Assembly: GCF_937874145.1 (NCBI RefSeq)
Contig: NZ_CALNBI010000235.1
Span: 1 to 14,436 of the forward strand
Length of the DNA stretch: 14,436 bases
Direction: 5' to 3'
From: an uncultured Chitinophaga sp.
GTDB taxonomy: Bacteria > Bacteroidota > Bacteroidia > Chitinophagales > Chitinophagaceae
Below are positions 1-7,351 of this stretch, in pieces. The position numbers were made by a program, and so were the translations under genes. Position 1 is the first letter of the stretch. The number at the start of each line of letters is the position of its first letter. The notes under the pieces were generated by a model, which was not told the origin of the DNA, did no database searches, and saw only the letters and a program-made list of their open reading frames with translations.

Positions 1-452
1 GCGCAAATGAGGCCCGCGGTGCGGCCATCATCGCCGGGGATGGGTGTGTAAGAGAAGGTGTAATATGTTTCTTCCGGGTAGCCATTTCGTTCCATGATGA
101 GCAGCTGCGATTCTTCGTAGGTGCCTTCGTCTTTTTCCACCAGCTTCACGAGCAAGGGCTGCACATAGTCCCAGATATCCTTCCAGACAACGGACGCGGG
201 TTGCCCGAGGGCGCGGGGATGTTTGCCGCCAACGATGGCTTTGTACGGATCGTTGTAAAGTTTGATGAATTCCTTTCCCCAGCCGATCCAGATGGGCTGG
301 CGCGAGGTGAGCATAATCCTGACGCAGGTCCTGAGGCTTTGGGGCCAGGTTTCGACCGGTCCGAGGGGAGAATCCGCCCAGTTATAATCGCGGATGCGGG
401 CGCCCATTTCACCACCTCCCATTAAAAATTCAGGTAAACCGGTTTCAGCCAT
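1..452 (-). CDS. PAS-domain sensor histidine kinase, N-terminal part (runs off left edge)
   Basis: The reverse strand reads as one open frame of about 150 codons from an ATG at 452 to the window edge. A stop codon lies in frame about 30 bases upstream, so 452 is the first possible ATG; a second in-frame ATG at 422 is an alternative. The protein begins MAETGLPEFLMGGGEMGAR and continues with DSPLGPVETWPQSLRT, an opening I recognise from PAS-containing (often hybrid) sensor histidine kinases in Bacteroidota and Proteobacteria. A PAS-like fold follows, with WIGWGKEFIKLYND and later YYTFSYTPIPGDDGRTAGLI, the usual end of the PAS core. No signal peptide or membrane segment is visible, so it may be a cytosolic sensor. 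The kinase core (H, N and G boxes) would lie outside the window, so the kinase call rests on the N-terminus alone. It is divergent from the sigma factor gene at 709. Confidence 0.8.
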   Translation of the reverse strand, partial: MAETGLPEFLMGGGEMGARIRDYNWADSPLGPVETWPQSLRTCVRIMLTSRQPIWIGWGKEFIKLYNDPYKAIVGGKHPRALGQPASVVWKDIWDYVQPLLVKLVEKDEGTYEESQLLIMERNGYPEETYYTFSYTPIPGDDGRTAGLIC

Positions 453-708
453 ACAGATCGGAAAATTGAATTGGATGTATTACTTACCAAGATAATTGAT
501 TTTGGTATAATAACACCGGGTGAAGGGTGAATTTGTGACATAAATTACCAGCCTGGAAACAGCAGTAGCGGCGGATTGCAGCGGATGCGGGTATGTGGGG
601 GAAAGCACGGGAAGCGGGCGGGGGCATATATTAATTATAGTTGAAGGATGGAAGAAGAAACGCGGGGGAATCAAGTATTTTCTTATTTTGGCAGCAAATC
701 TAATCGCA

Positions 709-1299
709 ATGTTGGAAGCTACAGATGAAGCGTTGTGCGGGATGATCCGACAGGGGGATGCCGCAGCTTTTAATGTACTGTACGACCGGTACCGGCACCA
801 GCTATATGGGTATGTGCTCAGGCTCTGCGGTTCGCAGGATGTGGCGCTGGATGCGGTGCAGGAAGTGTTCCTGCAGGTCTGGCTCCGCTCGGCTTCCCTG
901 GACCCGGGGCGTTCCATCAAATCTTATCTTTTCCGCTCGGTACGCAATTATTTGCTGGATTATCTGAAGAAAGCCGTGCATCAGCAGGCCTTCCGGCAGC
1001 ATTTTATGCGGGCGTTCGAAGAGGGGGGCGCCTCTTCGGAGCATGTATTATACAGCAAACAGCTCGAAACGATCAAGAACAACGCCGTTTCCCGCCTGCC
1101 GGCCCAGCGGCAGCGGATTTATACCATGAGCAAGGTGGAAGGCCTCAGCAACCGCGAGATCGCGGAATCCCTGGGGATTTCCATCAATACGGTGCGCGAC
1201 CAGCTCGTGAAGGCATCCCGTTTTGTACGGATGTACCTGTTGCGCCACGCGGATATCGCGGTACTGCTCACGGCGGTGCATGTTGCACAGCAGGGGTGA
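709..1299 (+). CDS. ECF-family RNA polymerase sigma factor (module 1)
   Basis: This encodes a 196-residue sigma-70 family factor of the extracytoplasmic function type, which directs RNA polymerase to a small regulon, here probably the downstream susC/susD genes. Region 2 spans about residues 20-85 and includes DAVQEVFLQVW and the helix SIKSYLFRSVRNYLLDYLKK, which binds core polymerase and the -10 element. Region 4 is at about 125-180, with the helix-turn-helix GLSNREIAESLGISINTVRD that reads the -35 element. The frame stays open upstream to an ATG at 595, but the extra 38 residues have no ECF character, and a start at 709 (MLEATDEAL) gives the usual family length. The anti-sigma gene starts 58 bases downstream on the same strand. 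The partnership with FecR is inferred from gene order. Confidence 0.93.
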   Translation: MLEATDEALCGMIRQGDAAAFNVLYDRYRHQLYGYVLRLCGSQDVALDAVQEVFLQVWLRSASLDPGRSIKSYLFRSVRNYLLDYLKKAVHQQAFRQHFMRAFEEGGASSEHVLYSKQLETIKNNAVSRLPAQRQRIYTMSKVEGLSNREIAESLGISINTVRDQLVKASRFVRMYLLRHADIAVLLTAVHVAQQG

Positions 1300-1357
1300 T
1301 AAAAATATTTTTTCAGCGGGGATCGTCTTACCCCATTTTCCGATCGTATTACTAGTG

Positions 1358-2308
1358 ATGGAGGAGCATCAGCAAAGGATCAGGCATTTGTTCGCCAAAA
1401 TGGCGGAAGGCACTTCCACGCCCGAAGAGCGTGCGGAATTGCTGGAGTATCTGGAGGGAGACCCCCTCCCGGAAGACCTCCCGATGCCCGACGAGCTTGC
1501 TCCCGGCGGCCATTGGCCCGCCATGCCCGAAACGGAGGCGGACCGCATCCGCGCGCATGTACTGTCGCACCAGCAGCCCGCAACGCCCGTCAGGCGGATG
1601 CGCTGGCGCCTGGCCGCGGCGGTGCTCCTGCCCCTCGCCGGCGCAGCCCTGTGGCTGTGGCAGGGGCAGAAAAGCAGCGGGGAAGTTTTGGAGTATGTCA
1701 ACGACACGCGGACGGTCAAAACCATCCGGCTGGGCGACGGCTCCGAGATCCACCTCAACCGGGCAGCCCGCCTCACCCTCCGCAAAGGCGCCGAAAGGGA
1801 AGCCTGGCTGGAAGGAGAAGCCTTCTTCACCATCGCCGCGCATCCGTCGAGGCCGTTCGTAGTGCACACGCGGCATCAGCTGGATGTGACGGTATTGGGT
1901 ACCTCCTTCAACGTGAAAGCAGGAGAAAAAGCCACGGAAGTGGTCCTGAACACGGGAAAGGTGAAAGTGGGCGACGGCGGGCATGAAGTGATCCTGCGGC
2001 CGGGAGAAATGGCGGTGTACGACGCGGACGCGAAGCAGATGATGCGCCAGCAGGCGGATACCCTGCAGCGCGCTTCCTGGAAAAACGAGCTCATGCCGTT
2101 TAAAGAACGGCCGCTGAAAGAAGTTGTCGCGCAACTGGGCGAACAATTCGGATACGCCGTTTCGTTCGAAGACCCCGCCGCCGATACGCTCCTTTTCACC
2201 GGGTACCTCTCCACCCGCGACCTGCAGCAGGCCGTCCTCACACTGGAACAATCCTTCTCCATCAACATCCGGATTGGAAAAAGCCAATTACATGTGAACA
2301 AACAATAG
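1358..2308 (+). CDS. FecR-family anti-sigma factor with C-terminal DUF4974 domain (module 1)
   Basis: This 316-residue inner-membrane protein should hold the sigma factor encoded at 709 and relay a periplasmic signal to it. The cytoplasmic N-terminus (about 1-79) is the expected sigma-binding region. One membrane segment lies at about 80-103 (WRLAAAVLLPLAGAALWLW). The periplasmic FecR domain covers about 115-215, with TIRLGDGSEIHLNRAARL, WLEGEAFFTI and VLGTSFNVKA. The C-terminal DUF4974-type domain (about 240-314; FKERPLKEVVAQLGEQFGY) resembles an STN fold and is the likely contact for the STN domain of the SusC partner. The frame is open upstream to 1223, overlapping the sigma gene, but MEEHQQRIRHLF at 1358 starts the conserved part. 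It is shorter than the second FecR at 12334, lacking that protein's extra strand segment. The susC start follows after 31 bases. Confidence 0.92.
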   Translation: MEEHQQRIRHLFAKMAEGTSTPEERAELLEYLEGDPLPEDLPMPDELAPGGHWPAMPETEADRIRAHVLSHQQPATPVRRMRWRLAAAVLLPLAGAALWLWQGQKSSGEVLEYVNDTRTVKTIRLGDGSEIHLNRAARLTLRKGAEREAWLEGEAFFTIAAHPSRPFVVHTRHQLDVTVLGTSFNVKAGEKATEVVLNTGKVKVGDGGHEVILRPGEMAVYDADAKQMMRQQADTLQRASWKNELMPFKERPLKEVVAQLGEQFGYAVSFEDPAADTLLFTGYLSTRDLQQAVLTLEQSFSINIRIGKSQLHVNKQ

Positions 2309-2339
2309 CGTTTCAGCCAAAACCTAACACAACTTCGCT

Positions 2340-5300
2340 ATGAAAAGATTCAAAGCCATCAGCTCAGGGCTGATCATGGCATCTGTATTGCTATGCAACG
2401 TCCCCATCACCAGTGCGCAACCAGGGTATGAAAAAACTGCCCGCGAACAGGTGTCGCTCATCTCCGTGATCAACGACATGGAAAACCGGTTCGACGTCCG
2501 GTTCAATTACAACGCCACGTTACTGAAAGGAAAGAAAATCACCGCACCTGACAAAGAAGGGTTCAGCAAAGACAACATCGCCCAGGAGCTCAACCGCTAC
2601 ATCTCGCCCCTCGGGCTCGTATGCCAGCAGCTCGCCGGCAAACTGTACGTCGTGAAAGCCAACGCCGTCTCCGAACCGGCTTTGTCCGGCAGTACCTCCC
2701 TGGCAGACGCTACCATCCGCGGAACCGTAACCGACTCCGCCGGCGCCTCCATCCCCGGCGTAGTTGTACGCATCAAAGGCGCCCAGCGCGGCGCCATCAC
2801 CGATGGCAACGGGGCTTTTACGCTGCCCAATGTGAAAAAGGGCGATGTGCTCGTGTTTTCACTGGTGGGCTATAACCAGCAGGAAGTAACCATCGGCGAC
2901 CAAACCGATCTCCGCATCACGATGCAGGTATCCGCCATCGCGCTCGACCAGCTCGTGGTAACCGCCCTCGGGATCAAACGCCAGGAAAAAGCCCTCGGCT
3001 ATGCCGTGCAAAAAGTAAAAGGCGACGCCGTTGCCACCGTAAAAGGTGTGGACGTAGCCACCTCCCTCACCGGCCATGTGTCCGGCCTGGTGGTGAAAAA
3101 CTCCACCGAATTCTTCGCACGCCCCAGCATCGAGCTCCGCGGCGAAGGCGCCCTGCTCGTTATCGACGGCGTACCCTACGGCAACATGACCCTGCGCGAC
3201 ATCCCCACCGACGATATCGAAAGCATCGACGTCCTCAAAGGCCCCACCGCCTCCTCGCTCTACGGCTCCCGCGCCGCCGGCGGCGTGCTGCTCGTCACTA
3301 CCAAAAAAGGCTCCGGCACCGGGCTCACCGTTTCCATCAACAGCAACACCATGCTGCAAAGCGGCTTCCTCGCCCTGCCAAAAGTACAGGGATCCTACGG
3401 CCGCGGGCAAAATGGCGCCATCGATAACGACTACGTTTGGGGGCCCAAGCTCGATATCGGCGAAACCGCCACCGACTGGAACCCCGAAACCAAACAGTTC
3501 GAAGACAACCGTCCGCTCCGCTCCATCGGGAAAGACAACCTCAAGAACTTCATGGAAACGGGCGTTGTCACCAACAATAACATCAGCGTATCCCAAAGCG
3601 GCCAGTACGGCAGCTTCCGGGCTTCGCTTAATCATATCTACAACAAAGGCCAGTTCCCCAACGCCCGCGCCAACATGTTCAACTTCACGCTGGGCGGCGT
3701 GCTGAAAGCTTCCGATAAATTTACCCTCGAAGGGCATACCGGCGTCTCCAAACGCATGGCGCCGCAGGTATGGGGCTCAGGATACGGCAACCAGGGGTAC
3801 ATCTATCAGCTGACTATGTGGACCGGCCCGGAATATGACATCCGGCAGTACCAGGACTACTGGAAAGTGCCCAACAAAACCCAGAACTGGATGTACACCA
3901 ACTGGTACGACAACCCTTATCTCATCGCTTACGAAAAGCTGAACGGCATCCAGCAGAACACGGTGAACGCAAGCCTTACGGCCAATTATAAGTTCACCGA
4001 CGACCTGAACCTGCTGGTGCGCGTGGCATACGACAACTACAACAACGAGGAAACTTATAAGAACCCCACGGCGAACATCTTCTCCACACGCGGCGGATGG
4101 GACGCGAAAGGGTATTACCGCAACATCGCCACCAGTGGATGGAGCACGAACGACGATATCATGCTTTCGTACAAAAAGAAAGCCGGGCAGTTCACCATCG
4201 ACCTGATGGCGGGCGGCACCATTTATTACTATATCGATCAAACGATCTCCGCCGCTACGCGAAACGGCTTGTCGAGCCCCCGGTTTTACAGCATCGCGGG
4301 CTCGGTAGGGCCCGTTAACATCACCCAAACGCATGGCGCCCGCCAGGTGAACAGCCTGTACGGCAGGGCTGCGCTGGGATGGAAGAACGCCATCTTCGTG
4401 GAAGCTACCGGCCGTAATGACTGGAACTCCGCGCAGCCGAAAGAGCACCGCGACTATTTCTATCCTTCGCTGGGTTCCAGCGTGGTGTTGTCTGAACTGG
4501 TGCGCCTGCCCCGGTTTGTGGATATGTGGAAATTCAGGGGCTCCTGGGCGGATTACAAAACGCCGGCCGATGTGTATGTGACCAACCGCCTGTTTTCCAC
4601 CACGCCCCAGGCCTGGAATACCCTCAATTCCGCCAACTACCCCAGCAACCTGCTCCCGCTCAGCATCCTGCCCAGCTCGGCGCGCACCTGGGAAGTGGGT
4701 ACCGCCGCTTACCTGTTCAAGAACAGGCTGAATGTGGACGTGACCTACTTTAATAAATTGCATTACAACACACAGCGTAATATCGATATTCCGCAGTCGT
4801 CTGGTTTCTCCAGCACCATCATCAACTGGGATGAAGATTTTGTGCGGAGAGGTATCGAAATCACGATCGGCGGTTCTGTCATCAGACAAAAGAATTTCGA
4901 ATGGCAGTCTGTCATCAACTATACCAGCCATCACCGCTATATCAAGCGGCTCGACAGCACGTATTCCTCCAAAGAGCCCTGGGTGAAGGTAGGCGCGCGG
5001 ATGGATAACTACATCGATTACTACTGGCTGCGCGATCCTTCGGGCAATGTCATCCACCAGAGCGGCATGCCCGTGCAAAGCGAATACCGCAAGAACTACG
5101 GCTACACCGATCCTAAATTCAGCTTCGGTTTCATCAACAACTTCCGCATCGGCGACTTCCTCGTGGGGCTGAACCTCGACGGGCGCATCGGCGGCCTGAT
5201 GTACAATTACGTGAACGATAAAATGTTCGACACCGGCACGCATCCCGATACGGATAATAACTGGCGGTATGATGAAGTGGTGAACGGGAAAACGAATTAT

Positions 5301-5672
5301 GTTGGCACAGGCGTGAAAGTAGTGAGCGGAACGGTGACCTACGATAACTTCGGGAACATCATCAACGATACCCGCACCTATGCACCGAACGATGTGGCCA
5401 CTTCTTACCAGGATTACACGCAGAAGTTCAGGGCCGGCGATTACGGGGTGCAGAAGAAATCGTTCGTGAAAGTAAGGGAGATGTCGCTCGGCTACAAGCT
5501 GCCTTCGGCTTTCCTGGGCCGTTACAGCATTAAGAGCGCATCCGTGGCGCTCACGGCGCAGAACCTGTTCCTCTTCACCAAATTCCGTTTCTCCGATCCT
5601 GACGTGGACACCGAAAACCTGAACTCGCCTTCGCAGCGGATGCTGGGTATGAACCTGCGGGTAACTTTCTGA
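2340..5672 (+). CDS. SusC/RagA-family TonB-dependent outer membrane transporter with STN signalling domain (module 1)
   Basis: This 1110-residue outer membrane channel imports a ligand using TonB energy and also acts as a signal transducer. A signal peptide (about 1-26) ends at TSA before Gln27. An STN domain (about 36-106) should touch the FecR C-terminus in the periplasm. A carboxypeptidase-regulatory-like beta-sandwich follows (about 125-205; IRGTVTDSAGASIPGVVVRI), then the plug (about 210-335; LLVIDGVPY, DDIESIDVLKGPTASSLYGS). The barrel fills the rest, with the family motif RNDWNSAQPKEHRDYFYPS and a terminal Phe (NLRVTF), as expected for outer membrane insertion. The plug looks compact, with few residues between LRGEG and the VIDG motif. 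The gene ends in tandem stops, TGA then TAG, and susD begins 31 bases later. The ligand cannot be told from sequence, and no carbohydrate-active enzyme is adjacent. Confidence 0.96.
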   Translation: MKRFKAISSGLIMASVLLCNVPITSAQPGYEKTAREQVSLISVINDMENRFDVRFNYNATLLKGKKITAPDKEGFSKDNIAQELNRYISPLGLVCQQLAGKLYVVKANAVSEPALSGSTSLADATIRGTVTDSAGASIPGVVVRIKGAQRGAITDGNGAFTLPNVKKGDVLVFSLVGYNQQEVTIGDQTDLRITMQVSAIALDQLVVTALGIKRQEKALGYAVQKVKGDAVATVKGVDVATSLTGHVSGLVVKNSTEFFARPSIELRGEGALLVIDGVPYGNMTLRDIPTDDIESIDVLKGPTASSLYGSRAAGGVLLVTTKKGSGTGLTVSINSNTMLQSGFLALPKVQGSYGRGQNGAIDNDYVWGPKLDIGETATDWNPETKQFEDNRPLRSIGKDNLKNFMETGVVTNNNISVSQSGQYGSFRASLNHIYNKGQFPNARANMFNFTLGGVLKASDKFTLEGHTGVSKRMAPQVWGSGYGNQGYIYQLTMWTGPEYDIRQYQDYWKVPNKTQNWMYTNWYDNPYLIAYEKLNGIQQNTVNASLTANYKFTDDLNLLVRVAYDNYNNEETYKNPTANIFSTRGGWDAKGYYRNIATSGWSTNDDIMLSYKKKAGQFTIDLMAGGTIYYYIDQTISAATRNGLSSPRFYSIAGSVGPVNITQTHGARQVNSLYGRAALGWKNAIFVEATGRNDWNSAQPKEHRDYFYPSLGSSVVLSELVRLPRFVDMWKFRGSWADYKTPADVYVTNRLFSTTPQAWNTLNSANYPSNLLPLSILPSSARTWEVGTAAYLFKNRLNVDVTYFNKLHYNTQRNIDIPQSSGFSSTIINWDEDFVRRGIEITIGGSVIRQKNFEWQSVINYTSHHRYIKRLDSTYSSKEPWVKVGARMDNYIDYYWLRDPSGNVIHQSGMPVQSEYRKNYGYTDPKFSFGFINNFRIGDFLVGLNLDGRIGGLMYNYVNDKMFDTGTHPDTDNNWRYDEVVNGKTNYVGTGVKVVSGTVTYDNFGNIINDTRTYAPNDVATSYQDYTQKFRAGDYGVQKKSFVKVREMSLGYKLPSAFLGRYSIKSASVALTAQNLFLFTKFRFSDPDVDTENLNSPSQRMLGMNLRVTF

Positions 5673-5703
5673 TAGGGCATTTTCATCCATCAAAACATCG
5701 AAC

Positions 5704-7254
5704 ATGCAACACAAAAAACTTTATACCATCATACTGGGCGCAACCGTGCTGGCGGGCTGTGCCAAATTCGAAGAGATCAACACAAACCCGGATAAGACGG
5801 ATGCCGTCAGCTCGTCGATGCTGGCGACGACCATGATCCTGAACGTGACGCGGACGACCATCGCCACCACCAAAGGTTTCATGCAGCCGTACATGCTGGG
5901 TAAATACGTTACCTGGGGCGAGAACCAGGAGAACTTCCAGTTCAACCGCCTGAGCAGGGCGGGCTTCGACCGCCTCCCGGTGCTCCGGAACATCGATCCC
6001 ATGATCGCCGCGGCTACCGACGAAGGGCAGCGCAATTCCTACCGCGGGCTGGGAAGCTTCATCCGCGCCTGGCAGTTTTACCACACCACCATGCAGGTGG
6101 GCGATATCCCTTACTCGGAAGCCATCAAGGGCGAATCGGAAGGCATTGTGCAACCGAAATACGACAGCCAGAAGGAAGTGTTCCTCGGCATCCTCCGCGA
6201 ACTGGACAGCGCCAACGCATTATTCGCGAGGGGCAGCAAGTTTGAAGGCGATCCCATTTTTAACGGCGAAACAGATAAATGGCGCCGCGTGGTGAACGGA
6301 TTCGAGCTCCATGTGCTCATGCAGCTCTACCGCAAAACCGGTGATGCCGACCTGAAAGTGACCGACCGTTTCCGGGACATTGTGAACAACCGGCCGCTGC
6401 TGCGCAATTATAGCGATAACTTCGCCCTGGCTTATAACAACACGCAAGGCCAGAATTACCCCTGGTCCGACGTGCCCGCGGGCTCCGGCAACTCTTTCGT
6501 GAAGTCGAACTACACGATGCTCACCACCAATCTCATCGATCCGCTCAAAGCCCTGGGCGACCGCCGCCTTTTCTACTACGCCAAACCCTCACCCGTACAG
6601 ATCGCCGGCGGCAAGCAGCCCTCCGACTGGGATGCCTATCCCGGCGCCGAGCCCTCCGATCCGTTCCCGGTGCTGCAGGACAAGCGGGTGTCGAAAGATT
6701 ACGCCGACCTGAACAACCGCTACGTACAGCTCGTGAACGCCGAACCGGTGAGTGTGTTCAGCTACTGGGACCAGCAGTTCATCCTCGCGGAAGCCACCAT
6801 CCGCGGCTGGATCACGGGTACACCGGCACAGGATTACTATGCGGCAGGCATCGGGGAGTCGATGCGGTTTATCGCGGCGTATACGCCCGAAGCAGCCGAT
6901 TATCATCACAACATGAAAATCGACAACGCCTACATCCTCACCTATATCGCCACCCATCCGCTGATCGGAACGATGGAGCAGCAGCTGCAACAGATCATCC
7001 AGCAGAAGTACCTCGCCGGTTTCCTGCAGGGCTCGAATTACAATGCCTGGTATGAGAACAGGAGAACAGGGTATCCCGTCTTCAAGCTCAATCCCAACTC
7101 GAACCTGAACACGCCCAACACGGCGTTCCCGGTGCGGTGGCTGTACCCCGCCAACGAGCTCAACTTCAATAACCGCAATATGGATGAAGCCATCAAACGC
7201 CAGTATCCCGGCGGCGACAATACCAACGGGGTGATGTGGATCCTGAAGGATTAA
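5704..7254 (+). CDS. SusD/RagB-family outer membrane lipoprotein (module 1)
   Basis: This 516-residue surface lipoprotein is the lid of the SusC channel encoded just upstream, closing over it and capturing the ligand. A lipoprotein signal is clear: a charged start (MQHKK), a hydrophobic stretch and a lipobox LAGC with Cys at residue 19. The mature protein begins AKFEEINTNPDKTDAV, typical of the SusD-like group near PF12771 rather than archetypal starch-binding SusD. The middle holds the helical repeats expected for the family (RAWQFYHTTMQVGDIPYSEA). The C-terminal part includes QIIQQKYLAGFLQGSNYNAW and VRWLYPANELNFNN, typical of the last conserved block. Length is normal. It is the last gene of the operon, followed by a strong terminator at 7280-7310. 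The bound ligand is unknown; some members of this group serve peptide or oligosaccharide uptake. Confidence 0.95.
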   Translation: MQHKKLYTIILGATVLAGCAKFEEINTNPDKTDAVSSSMLATTMILNVTRTTIATTKGFMQPYMLGKYVTWGENQENFQFNRLSRAGFDRLPVLRNIDPMIAAATDEGQRNSYRGLGSFIRAWQFYHTTMQVGDIPYSEAIKGESEGIVQPKYDSQKEVFLGILRELDSANALFARGSKFEGDPIFNGETDKWRRVVNGFELHVLMQLYRKTGDADLKVTDRFRDIVNNRPLLRNYSDNFALAYNNTQGQNYPWSDVPAGSGNSFVKSNYTMLTTNLIDPLKALGDRRLFYYAKPSPVQIAGGKQPSDWDAYPGAEPSDPFPVLQDKRVSKDYADLNNRYVQLVNAEPVSVFSYWDQQFILAEATIRGWITGTPAQDYYAAGIGESMRFIAAYTPEAADYHHNMKIDNAYILTYIATHPLIGTMEQQLQQIIQQKYLAGFLQGSNYNAWYENRRTGYPVFKLNPNSNLNTPNTAFPVRWLYPANELNFNNRNMDEAIKRQYPGGDNTNGVMWILKD

Positions 7255-7279
7255 CCGTTTTAACCAGTAATGTGATTGA

Positions 7280-7310
7280 CCCCGGGCGCTTTGCAGCCCG
7301 GGGTTTTTTT
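7280..7310 (+). terminator. Rho-independent terminator after the susD gene
   Basis: An 8-bp perfect stem, CCCCGGGC at 7280-7287 and GCCCGGGG at 7296-7303, encloses an 8-base loop (GCTTTGCA) and runs straight into seven T residues at 7304-7310. It begins 26 bases after the susD stop codon. This is a textbook intrinsic terminator and should end the sigma-fecR-susC-susD transcript. It also argues that the peptidase gene at 7352 has its own promoter. Confidence 0.93.
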
Positions 7311-7334
7311 ATGGCGAAAATTGGGCTATATTTC
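7304..7334 (+). promoter_or_regulatory. Possible Bacteroidota-type promoter for the S41 peptidase gene
   Basis: TATATTTC at 7327-7334 matches the Bacteroidota -7 consensus TAnnTTTG except at the last base and ends 17 bases before the ATG at 7352. The -33 region would fall in or next to the T-tract of the preceding terminator (7304-7310), which lacks the G of the TTG consensus. The match is weak. The main support is that the upstream transcript is terminated at 7310, so a promoter is needed in this short gap. Confidence 0.35.
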
Positions 7335-7351
7335 TGGACCAAGTCAAACTT

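Noticed and set aside
201..425. A 74-codon plus-strand frame opposite the sensor kinase
   Set aside because: The minus strand encodes a recognisable PAS-kinase N-terminus across the same bases.
497..512. TATAAT-like sequence in the kinase-sigma gap
   Set aside because: Bacteroidota primary promoters use TAnnTTTG at -7, and no suitably spaced -33 element was found; a chance match in AT-rich sequence is likely.
683..690. TTATTTTG, one mismatch from the -7 consensus, just upstream of the first sigma gene
   Set aside because: The nearest upstream TTG (641-643) is about 39 bases away, too far for a -33 element.
595..708. A 38-residue N-terminal extension of the first sigma factor
   Set aside because: It has no ECF sigma character, and a start at 709 gives the normal family length and N-terminus.
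3777..5714. A 645-codon open frame antisense to the first susC gene
   Set aside because: It lies wholly opposite a clear SusC barrel, shows no recognisable domain, and is expected from codon bias in GC-rich coding sequence.
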